A stretch of 38,262 bases of DNA, from contig JAJYEF010000003.1 in the NCBI GenBank assembly GCA_021785915.1, forward strand, positions 1-38,262, read 5' to 3'. Below, piece by piece: positions 28,406-35,258 of the stretch. Each line of letters opens with the position of its first letter. Within the stretch, counting starts at the first letter, position 1. The position numbers and the translations under genes were made by a program. The notes under the pieces were generated by a model. That model was not told where the DNA came from. It searched no databases and worked only from the letters and a program-made list of their open reading frames with translations. Source of the DNA: a bacterium (GTDB lineage: Bacteria; Patescibacteriota; Microgenomatia; Levybacterales; UBA12049).

Positions 28406-28979
28406 CTTTTTTTCCTCTTTCGTCTATGTTTTCGGAATGTTTTTTGTCGGGAGAAATAATAGTAATCAATTTTCTCCCTTCCAAATGCCTTTCCCGTTCT
28501 ACCTTTGATATCTGAGACAGCTCATTTATTACTTTATCCAGAACTTGGTGCCCAAATTCGGGATGTGTAATCTGTCTTCCGCTAAAAAAAACGACGAGCT
28601 TTACTTTATCACCGCTTTGCAAAAATTCTTTTGCTCTTCGGGTCATAACCGTAAGGTCGTTATCGCCCATAAAAGGTCCCAGTCTTACCTCTTTGGTCTC
28701 AGAGACTTTTGCCTTTTTCTTCTCTTCCTTTTTCTTTTTTTCCTCCTGGTACAAAAATTTATTAAAGTCAATAATTTTTGCAACCGGAGGCTTGGCTTGA
28801 GGGGCTATTTCAACCAAGTCTAAACCCTGCTCCTGGGCAAGTTTTAAAGCTTCCGCTTTTGGTAAAACGCCTATTTGCTTTCCCTCGCTGTCCAGCACTC
28901 TTAACTGGAAAGCAAATATATGTGCGTTTGTTCTGTAAAACCTTCTATTGTCGGTTTGTTTCTTATGCCTTTTTATCAA
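28371..28979 (-). CDS. infC: translation initiation factor IF-3 (TTG start)
   Basis: RVLDSEGKQIGVLPKAEALKLAQEQGLDLVEIAPQAKPPVAKIIDFNKFLYQ; gene order thrS-infC-rpmI-rplT. Confidence 0.95.
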   Translation of the reverse strand: MIKRHKKQTDNRRFYRTNAHIFAFQLRVLDSEGKQIGVLPKAEALKLAQEQGLDLVEIAPQAKPPVAKIIDFNKFLYQEEKKKKEEKKKAKVSETKEVRLGPFMGDNDLTVMTRRAKEFLQSGDKVKLVVFFSGRQITHPEFGHQVLDKVINELSQISKVERERHLEGRKLITIISPDKKHSENIDERGKKDGKEENQKIGS

Positions 28980-30186
28980 TTTCTTGTCTTAATTTTTTAG
29001 TAAGATCCGGCAATTTAAACTTTCCTAAATCTTTTCCGCTTCTAAATCTTACCGAAATGGATTCATCTTCCATTTCTCTTTCGCCTATTATACCTAAATA
29101 TGGGACTTTTTGCAAAGTTGCATCCCTTATTTTTGCACCTAATTTCTCGTTTCTTATATCTACCTCGCTTCTAATGTTTAGCTCAAGCAAGTCCTGGTTA
29201 AGTTTCTCCGCATATGAATTCACAGTTTCAGTTATAGGCAAGAGTATTATTTGAATGGGCGAAAGCCATAAAGGAAATGCGCCTTGAAAATGTTCGGTAA
29301 GAATCCCAATGAATCTTTCGAAGCTTCCAAAAATTGCCCTGTGGATCATGACCGGCCTTTCGAATTTACCTTTTTCGTTTACATACTTAAGGTCGAATGC
29401 CTCCGGCATGTGGAAGTCAAGCTGGACTGTGGCAAGTTGCCATTCTCTGTCGAGGGCGTCTTTTATGTGCAAATCAATCTTTGGTCCGTAAAAAGCACCG
29501 TCGCCTTTTTTGTCTCCTGCTTTAATCCCTTTTTTCTTTAATACGTCTTCCATGTCTTTTTCCGCCTTATCCCACATTTTGTCCGTTCCGGCGCGCTGGT
29601 CGGGGCGTGTAGCAAACCTGAATTCATATTCAAAACCGAAGTTTTTGTAAAAAGCAATCATCATGTCCAAAATCGCCGACACCTCGTCAAAAATCTGATT
29701 TTCCCTTACGTAAAGGTGTGCGTCGTCCATCGTAAGCTGTCTTACCCTTAATAGGCCGTTCACCTCGCCTGATTTTTCGCGCCTGTGGAGTCTTCCAAGC
29801 TCCGCAAGTCTTAACGGCAGCTCCTTGTAGGTTCTTGGTCTAAATCTGTAAAGAATAGTTGATTCGGGACAATTCATGGGTTTAAGAGTGTAGCTTTCAG
29901 GGTGCTGGTCGTTCTCGTCATCTGCAAGTGTCAAATTATACATATTGTGTTCGCCGAACTTAACCCAGTGCCCCGATTCCTTGAATAGTTTAGATTTAAC
30001 CATTATCGGAGTTGAAGTTTCTACATATCCTGCTTTTTCGGTTAATTCCCTTATGTATCTTTCGAGTTCCTTAAAGATCACCATTCCCTTGGGAAGCCAG
30101 AATGGGGCACCCGGCGCGTAATCATGTGTAAAAAATAATTCCAGCTCCTGCCCTATTTGTTTATGGTCTTTCAATTTTTTGTCCAT
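28963..30186 (-). CDS. thrS: threonyl-tRNA synthetase lacking N-terminal TGS/editing domains
   Basis: KIGQELELFF-like start, APFWLPKGMVIFKELE, LKPMNCPESTILY, RVRQLTMDDAHLY, C-terminal anticodon-binding domain. Confidence 0.95.
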   Translation of the reverse strand: MDKKLKDHKQIGQELELFFTHDYAPGAPFWLPKGMVIFKELERYIRELTEKAGYVETSTPIMVKSKLFKESGHWVKFGEHNMYNLTLADDENDQHPESYTLKPMNCPESTILYRFRPRTYKELPLRLAELGRLHRREKSGEVNGLLRVRQLTMDDAHLYVRENQIFDEVSAILDMMIAFYKNFGFEYEFRFATRPDQRAGTDKMWDKAEKDMEDVLKKKGIKAGDKKGDGAFYGPKIDLHIKDALDREWQLATVQLDFHMPEAFDLKYVNEKGKFERPVMIHRAIFGSFERFIGILTEHFQGAFPLWLSPIQIILLPITETVNSYAEKLNQDLLELNIRSEVDIRNEKLGAKIRDATLQKVPYLGIIGEREMEDESISVRFRSGKDLGKFKLPDLTKKLRQEIDKKA

Positions 30187-30224
30187 GTGGAGATTTTACC
30201 AGATTTAAAGCCTAATTTGAACAT

Positions 30225-30485
30225 CTATTTGGTGAGTAAATTAGGATTTTTAGTAAGAATAAATTCTATTACCCCTGCAACAAAATTGCCTACGTAGGGA
30301 ATAAGATTTACGTTCTTTAATATGAATCCAAGTATGGCGACAATCAAAGCTAAGCCGACCGTTACTCCGAGTGCCCAGGCGATACCTCCTAAAAAGTTAT
30401 TAAATAAAATTTGTTTTTTTGATCTTAAAACCAGTTCTTCCCTTTCCACATTTTTAGCATATGGGTAATTGACCGTTTTTGTCAA
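30225..30485 (-). CDS. small membrane protein, DUF5665-like
   Basis: NNFLGGIAWALGVTVGLALIVAILGFILKNVNLIPYVGNFVAGVI. Confidence 0.6.
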   Translation of the reverse strand: MTKTVNYPYAKNVEREELVLRSKKQILFNNFLGGIAWALGVTVGLALIVAILGFILKNVNLIPYVGNFVAGVIEFILTKNPNLLTK

Positions 30486-31066
30486 GCAAGTCCTAGTTCC
30501 GGAGCTATGTTTTGCATAGACGATAGTACAATTTCTATAAAATCATCCAACTTTATGCCAAGGCTTTTTTCGCATAACTTAATTTGATTTCTGTCAGCTC
30601 CTTTTGCAAACGATTTTTCGTTGTACCTTTTTTTTACAAAGTCAACGTCGACCATTGAAAGTTTTTTTTCAGGATGAACAAGGGTCGCCGCAATTATAAG
30701 GCCCGTCAGCTCGTCGCATGTATAAATAGCCCAATCAAGATTTGATAAAGGATTTGCCTTGCTAAATTTATAATTATGAGCCTTAATAGCATACATTAAT
30801 TCCGGAGGAAGTTCTTTGCCGATTTTTTGCTCCAAGACAAGCGTATGTTTTTCGGGATGGCCTTTTGTAAGTTCGTAATCAGCATCATGAAGAAGACCCA
30901 CAATTCCCCAATCTTTTTCCTCTTGTTCGTCAATAAGTTTTTTATCTCTTCTTTGAATATATTCGTAAATTGCCTTCATTGCGGCTTCGCAAGCCAAGTG
31001 GTGTTTTATCAGGTTTTCGTTAGAAATTAACGTTGTTAAAGTTTGGTACGCCTGGTCTCTGGTCAT
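30482..31066 (-). CDS. HD-domain phosphohydrolase-like protein
   Basis: KHHLACEAAMKAI, GLLHDADYE, HPEKHTL, AIKAHNY. Confidence 0.85.
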   Translation of the reverse strand: MTRDQAYQTLTTLISNENLIKHHLACEAAMKAIYEYIQRRDKKLIDEQEEKDWGIVGLLHDADYELTKGHPEKHTLVLEQKIGKELPPELMYAIKAHNYKFSKANPLSNLDWAIYTCDELTGLIIAATLVHPEKKLSMVDVDFVKKRYNEKSFAKGADRNQIKLCEKSLGIKLDDFIEIVLSSMQNIAPELGLA

Positions 31067-31070
31067 AAAT

Positions 31071-31463
31071 TCACTCCTCCTTTATATAATTTACCACAAT
31101 TTCTCTTTCCCGTGGACCGCTAAATTCAAAGAGTACTATTTTCTGCCATGTTCCTAGTGTTAGCGCTCCGGATTTTACGGGAATACTAAGGTCCGTTCCT
31201 ATAATCGTTGAAAGAAGATGATCGTTAAAATGCGAAGGGTCATGAGGGTGTGCATAAGTCAAAGGAGGGGCTATTTTTTCAAATGCTTTCATATAATCTT
31301 CCTCTGCCCCAGGGTCAAGGTCGGCTGTTGCAATGGCGCAGGTCGTATGCCTGACAAATACCTGCAGTATTCCATTTTCATGTTCTTGCGCAACAGCCGA
31401 TAATAAATGAGTAATGTCAATAACCTGTTTATTCTTTTCGGTAGTGACTTTAATGGTAACCAT
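31071..31463 (-). CDS. yjbQ: YjbQ/UPF0047 family protein
   Basis: ENGILQVFVRHTTCAIATADLDPGAEEDY, HFNDHLLSTIIGTDLSIPVKSGALTLGTWQKIVLFEFSGPRERE. Confidence 0.88.
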   Translation of the reverse strand: MVTIKVTTEKNKQVIDITHLLSAVAQEHENGILQVFVRHTTCAIATADLDPGAEEDYMKAFEKIAPPLTYAHPHDPSHFNDHLLSTIIGTDLSIPVKSGALTLGTWQKIVLFEFSGPREREIVVNYIKEE

Positions 31464-31503
31464 ATAAGAATTTTACCAAAACAAACAGGTTTTATAAATG
31501 AGG

Positions 31504-31713
31504 TTATAGACCAAATCTCCAAGCTTCGTGAGCCGGCCCTTCTGTAAGATTTAGTCCTTCGTAACGAGGGTGTTCGGAGCCAAGATGGTTTTGCTGTTCT
31601 CCAGTGCTTTGTGACTCGTCTTCTTTTTTAGACGATGAAGTCATAGCGCTTAACGCGCGAAGAGCATGTTCAACCTTTGCTCCCTGGTTTACACCAGAAA
31701 GTTTTTCTCTCAT
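31504..31713 (-). CDS. small uncharacterised protein (unit A, behind attenuator)
   Basis: AAAAGGAGGTGATTAAATG start; ORF track. Confidence 0.65.
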   Translation of the reverse strand: MREKLSGVNQGAKVEHALRALSAMTSSSKKEDESQSTGEQQNHLGSEHPRYEGLNLTEGPAHEAWRFGL

Positions 31714-31740
31714 TTAATCACCTCCTTTTAAAAGAGCATT

Positions 31741-31764
31741 AAAAATCTCCCGCTAAAGGGGAGA
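31741..31764 (-). terminator. attenuator terminator A
   Basis: minus strand TCTCCC-CTTTAGC-GGGAGA-TTTTT, between leader peptide A and ORF 31504..31713. Confidence 0.75.
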
Positions 31765-31784
31765 ATTATATATGTCTCCCACAA

Positions 31785-31841
31785 TCAAATTCCCTTAATA
31801 AGGGTAATTTTGTTGATTTGGAAGACTTCTAAGTTATCCAT
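31785..31841 (-). CDS. putative leader peptide A: MDNLEVFQINKITLIKGI
   Basis: 18-codon ORF with AGGA upstream; stop codon sits in the 3' arm of the upstream hairpin. Confidence 0.5.
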   Translation of the reverse strand: MDNLEVFQINKITLIKGI

Positions 31842-31854
31842 AATGTATTTTCCT

Positions 31855-31931
31855 TGGTGGATCCGAGAGGATTCGAACCTCTGACCTTTGCAATGTCAAT
31901 GCAACGCTCTAACCAACTGAGCTACGAATCC
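31855..31931 (-). tRNA. tRNA-Val(GAC), CCA encoded
   Basis: GGATTCG acceptor paired with CGGATCC; anticodon arm TTGCA-TTGACAT-TGCAA; T arm AGAGG-TTCGAAT-CCTCT. Confidence 0.95.
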
Positions 31932-31933
31932 TA

Positions 31934-31960
31934 ATACCTGTCTGAATCTAAGACAGGTAT
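31934..31960. repeat. perfect 10-bp inverted repeat (loop 7) just 5' of tRNA-Val(GAC)
   Basis: ATACCTGTCT-GAATCTA-AGACAGGTAT. Confidence 0.85.
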
Positions 31961-31994
31961 AATTTTATCAGAATAAATTCCTCAATACAATTTT

Positions 31995-32222
31995 CTAAAG
32001 ACTGTATTGTCGTCTCTCAAAAATAATTGATACTTTCTCTGCCTCTTCAGGTGGAGGGACAAATAATGTATCTTTTCCCCCGTTGACTGTAATAGGGACA
32101 ACTTTTATCTCTATTCGCTGGCCGTTATAAGCTTTTGCGTCAATCTTCGTATCGGCGTGAACTCCACTTCTAAAGAGTCCGGCTTTTTCAAGCAAGGACC
32201 AGCCGCTACTTTTTTCTTTCAT
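31995..32222 (-). CDS. small uncharacterised protein (unit B, third gene)
   Basis: ORF track; tandem with 32228..32461. Confidence 0.6.
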   Translation of the reverse strand: MKEKSSGWSLLEKAGLFRSGVHADTKIDAKAYNGQRIEIKVVPITVNGGKDTLFVPPPEEAEKVSIIFERRQYSL

Positions 32223-32227
32223 AATGT

Positions 32228-32461
32228 TTATGAATTCTTTTGACCTTCATTAAATACTTCAATAGGTTGACTTTGTCCTGTAAATTTTTCAGCAGATGGA
32301 TTTAAATATCCTGATTGAAAAGCACGTAAAGCAGATTCGACTTGTGCTTGATCCGGTTCAACTCCTATTCTACTCGCTTGAAAGAAATCTTCTGAAGTCG
32401 GATACTCTCCTTTGTTTGGTACTTTTCCTCTTCTCCCTACTTCTACACTATAATAGGCCAT
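32228..32461 (-). CDS. small uncharacterised protein (unit B, second gene)
   Basis: AAAAGGAGGTGAAAAATATATG start. Confidence 0.65.
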   Translation of the reverse strand: MAYYSVEVGRRGKVPNKGEYPTSEDFFQASRIGVEPDQAQVESALRAFQSGYLNPSAEKFTGQSQPIEVFNEGQKNS

Positions 32462-32468
32462 ATATTTT

Positions 32469-32699
32469 TCACCTCCTTTTATTTAATTCTCCATACCATA
32501 ATTCTCGTGTTCTTTCGGCATCTTTTTGGCAATTGATACATCTGCAAATTTGAGCCCTTTTTTCTGCTGTAGCAATTTCCCGATTGGCTCTGGAGTTGTA
32601 GATTGTTAAAGCTTCTCTAATTGCAAGAGGAACCACTTCGTCTACAATTGGATCGGATAATTGCGAATCGGTCAGTTGTTTTTCTATTATTTCTTTCAT
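32469..32699 (-). CDS. small uncharacterised protein with CRCINC cysteine motif (unit B, first gene)
   Basis: GGAGTTATCTATG start at 32699; the TTG at 32711 in the ORF track is within the U-tract/SD. Confidence 0.65.
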   Translation of the reverse strand: MKEIIEKQLTDSQLSDPIVDEVVPLAIREALTIYNSRANREIATAEKRAQICRCINCQKDAERTRELWYGELNKRR

Positions 32700-32709
32700 A
32701 GATAACTCC

Positions 32710-32737
32710 AAAAAAAATCTCCCTTGTTTGGGAGATT
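32710..32737 (-). terminator. attenuator terminator B
   Basis: minus strand AATCTCCC-AAACAA-GGGAGATT followed by T-run, directly upstream of the SD. Confidence 0.8.
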
Positions 32738-32777
32738 GTTCTTTTGTTTAAAATTTTGTTTTATTACATCTTTTCTC

Positions 32778-32819
32778 CCAAACAATTACGCCTCCATAAG
32801 GAGGTTAATAATCGTTTGG
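32778..32819 (-). promoter_or_regulatory. leader hairpin 1:2 of unit B
   Basis: CCAAACGATTA..CCTCC-TTAT-GGAGG..TAATTGTTTGG, 11 bp outer stem (one G-U) plus 5 bp inner stem. Confidence 0.7.
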
Positions 32820-32839
32820 AAAAGAAAAGATCTTTTCAT
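32786..32839 (-). CDS. putative leader peptide B: MKRSFLFQTIINLLMEA
   Basis: 17-codon ORF starting about 5 nt from predicted TSS; stop at start of hairpin 3' arm. Confidence 0.5.
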   Translation of the reverse strand: MKRSFLFQTIINLLMEA

Positions 32840-32850
32840 ACTATAAAAAA

Positions 32851-32879
32851 ATTCTACAAAAGGTATCATTCCCTGTCAA
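32851..32879 (-). promoter_or_regulatory. sigma70-type promoter of unit B
   Basis: TTGACA-N17-TAGAAT. Confidence 0.75.
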
Positions 32880-32887
32880 GAGGCAAA

Positions 32888-33415
32888 TTACCTTCTTTTT
32901 CTCGAATTCCACGATTTTGGAGCCTCATATTGTCCCTCGACCCTGAATTGATTCTCGATTTTATCGGCATCTTTTTTTCTTCCGCGCGCATCCTGGATAA
33001 TCGCAGGAACTCCCTCAAAAATGCCCCTGTGGCAGTATAGCCTTAAGCTGTTGTCATCATAAGGGTTGCCTATTATAAATATATGTATATCGGGTTTTCC
33101 CTCTGTTCTTGAAGCTAAAACCGCGCTGCTTCCGGTTATTGCACCGTCTAAGGAAAACTGGGTAGTTAGTTGTTGCCATACGCTGTCTATTTTTTCACTT
33201 TCGTTTTTTGATAATCTACCTGCTATCTCCGTAAACGAAGACCTGCTGCCAAGAGTTGAGGCAACGAATAGCGGTCTACCATGATCGGGAAACGGAGCAA
33301 AGGTTACGGGATGTCTTTCTCCTTTTCTTATGCTTGCGCACGGAACGATAGTTGCATCCGCACTTATCGTAACGTTAGGATGCCTAAATCTTTCTTCTAA
33401 ATATTTTTCTGTCAT
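32888..33415 (-). CDS. uncharacterised protein (unit C)
   Basis: ATG at 33415 with GGAGGTGATAAAT upstream. Confidence 0.65.
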   Translation of the reverse strand: MTEKYLEERFRHPNVTISADATIVPCASIRKGERHPVTFAPFPDHGRPLFVASTLGSRSSFTEIAGRLSKNESEKIDSVWQQLTTQFSLDGAITGSSAVLASRTEGKPDIHIFIIGNPYDDNSLRLYCHRGIFEGVPAIIQDARGRKKDADKIENQFRVEGQYEAPKSWNSRKRR

Positions 33416-33435
33416 ATTTATCACCTCCAGTCCAT

Positions 33436-33458
33436 AAAAAAACCTCCCGCTTGGGAGG
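33436..33458 (-). terminator. attenuator terminator C
   Basis: minus strand CCTCCC-AAGC-GGGAGG-TTTTTTT. Confidence 0.8.
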
Positions 33459-33482
33459 CTTTAAGGCGCATTTAATTAAAAG

Positions 33483-33545
33483 CTACGCCAAGAAACCTCC
33501 CCTTAAGGAGATCTTGATAAGCTTCTTAATAAAAATTAATTTCAT
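33483..33545 (-). CDS. putative leader peptide C: MKLIFIKKLIKISLRGGFLA
   Basis: 20-codon ORF downstream of TTGACA (33575-33580); ends TAG next to segment 2. Confidence 0.5.
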   Translation of the reverse strand: MKLIFIKKLIKISLRGGFLA

Positions 33546-33588
33546 AAAATTATTTTTTCAAAACTTATAATTTATGTCAACAACCAAA

Positions 33589-34266
33589 TTATCCGACTTG
33601 GGTTGCAACATTTCGTTCGCCCGACAAAGTAAAGCTCGTCCCGTAAGCTTTCGCAGATGGCCAATAGCCCTTTTTATGAGTTTTTGCAGAAATTACCGTA
33701 AGCCAGCTCGTTGAATCTTCGATTTTTATTCGCGCACTTTGAAGCGTTACCAAAAGCCATTCGAAAAAGTTTAGGTGGTACTTGCCGGCGTTAGGGATGA
33801 TGTTTTCGATAGTTACGTCCTTTACGATCACCTCAAGCTCTGTCGAGCTCTTCGCAAGTTTTGCAATTTCCACTCTTACTTCTTCGATTTTTTGGCTTAG
33901 CTCCCTTTGTTCCTGCGAGGAAGCGCGTTCGGTGGCATTAATGATTTCGGAAAAATAGTCTATTGCGGGTTCTATTTCGGCCATTCTTTCCGATTTGCCG
34001 AGCACAATTTCCTCGCCTTCCTGCATCTCAATGAAATCATTTTGACCGACAGGACCTTCGTTGGAAGTGTGTTTTATGTCCTCTTTTTTAGCTTGCTTGC
34101 TTGCGCCCAAGAGTTGGTTCCAGAGGGCATTGACTTCAAGCTGGGCTTCGTCTTGCAATGCTTTCCTGGTCGCATCCAATGCAACAGATCCCGTATCCCT
34201 AAGTGCCTCCACAGGATTTCTGTCAAAATTTTTTATCCTATTTTTCTGGGTTTTTGTTTTATCCAT
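33589..34266 (-). CDS. uncharacterised protein, possibly DUF5660-like
   Basis: ORF directly downstream of tig with GGAGGC upstream of ATG; family guess from memory only. Confidence 0.5.
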   Translation of the reverse strand: MDKTKTQKNRIKNFDRNPVEALRDTGSVALDATRKALQDEAQLEVNALWNQLLGASKQAKKEDIKHTSNEGPVGQNDFIEMQEGEEIVLGKSERMAEIEPAIDYFSEIINATERASSQEQRELSQKIEEVRVEIAKLAKSSTELEVIVKDVTIENIIPNAGKYHLNFFEWLLVTLQSARIKIEDSTSWLTVISAKTHKKGYWPSAKAYGTSFTLSGERNVATQVG

Positions 34267-34281
34267 ATTGCCTCCTATATA

Positions 34282-35109
34282 TCACAGGTTCCTCAAGAAA
34301 TCAAGCGTTTTTTGCTGTCGTATAATACTTGCCAATAGGTATCTGTTTGCAGATAGATTTTGTCTCTCGGTTTCATTTTTTGCCTGGGCAATTGCTTCGT
34401 CTATTTCTTTTTCTTCTACCTTAATGCCTTCGCTTTCCGCGATTTTTTGCAAGATAAATTCAAGTCTTATGTCGGTTTCGGCTTTTACGGCGTATTCTTT
34501 TCTTAAACCGTCGGAAGTCCTGTTCGTTGAAGACAAATACTGGTCCAAAGTAAGCCCGAGTCTTTTTACTTCGTCCAGAGTCTGGGATAAGAGTCTGTCA
34601 ACCTCCTGATCTATTATAATTTGCGGAATACGCACTTTTGAGTTTGACAGAAGTTCCTTAGAAATAGCTTCGAAACTTACGGGTTGAGGCTCCTTTCCGG
34701 GAACGACAATTTTTGAAGCCGCAGTAACTTTTTTTACCGCGTCTTTGTAATTTCCAAGCTCAACATTTGGCGCTTCCGCCGTTAGTGCCTTGAATATCCA
34801 GTCTTTTCCGTCTTCAAGTTTCTCTACATGGATTTTGGGACTAAGTACAGGGTTTAAATTATGGGTTTTTACTGCTTCGACATACCCCTGGGGAAGTAAT
34901 TTTCTTAGTATATCCTCCCTCAAGTGGTCCTTGTCCAAAGAACTTTCAACGATATCTTTTGGGGCCATTCCTTTTCTGAATCCCGGCATCTGGGTATCTT
35001 TTCGGTGTTCTTCGATTACCTCATCTTTGGTTTTTTCAACGAGGTTCCACGGCAGAGTAACTGTTAATTCTATTGTCCCGTCTTCCTGTTTTTGTATTGC
35101 TGTAGTCAT
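34282..35109 (-). CDS. tig: trigger factor, form without PPIase domain
   Basis: VTLPWNLVEKTKDEVIEEHRKDTQMPGFRKGMAPKDIVE; ATG at 35109, the ORF-track extension runs into tRNA-Leu. Confidence 0.88.
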   Translation of the reverse strand: MTTAIQKQEDGTIELTVTLPWNLVEKTKDEVIEEHRKDTQMPGFRKGMAPKDIVESSLDKDHLREDILRKLLPQGYVEAVKTHNLNPVLSPKIHVEKLEDGKDWIFKALTAEAPNVELGNYKDAVKKVTAASKIVVPGKEPQPVSFEAISKELLSNSKVRIPQIIIDQEVDRLLSQTLDEVKRLGLTLDQYLSSTNRTSDGLRKEYAVKAETDIRLEFILQKIAESEGIKVEEKEIDEAIAQAKNETERQNLSANRYLLASIIRQQKTLDFLRNL

Positions 35110-35117
35110 GGTTTTTG

Positions 35118-35200
35118 TGCGGACGAAGGGATTTGAACCCCCACAGCCTTGCGGCCACAAGGTCCTAAACCTTGCGTGTCTACCGTTCCACCACGTCCGC
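35118..35200 (-). tRNA. tRNA-Leu(TAG)
   Basis: acceptor GCGGACG/CGTCCGC, anticodon arm CAAGG-TTTAGGA-CCTTG, long variable arm TGGCCGCAAGGCTG. Confidence 0.95.
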
Positions 35201-35258
35201 TCGTAGACACGTTTGATTATACAGGATTTATCCTGTTTAATCTAGCCGTTTAAAAAGC

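Noticed and set aside
31741-33545. Interpretation of the three leaders as a metabolite riboswitch family
   Set aside because: No conserved aptamer-like core shared by the three; shared element is leader ORF plus alternative pairing, so ribosome-mediated attenuation fits better. A covariance search could reopen this.
31504-34266. Prophage, transposon or known defence island in the accessory stretch
   Set aside because: No integrase, transposase, phage structural or defence-family motif recognised.
33907-34609. + strand ORFs 33907..34338 and 34061..34609
   Set aside because: Antisense to tig and the ORF downstream of it; no SD or family match.
34282-35160. ORF-track start of trigger factor at 35160 (MWPQGCGGSNPFVRTKT extension)
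   Set aside because: The extension is encoded by tRNA-Leu; ATG at 35109 is the real start candidate.
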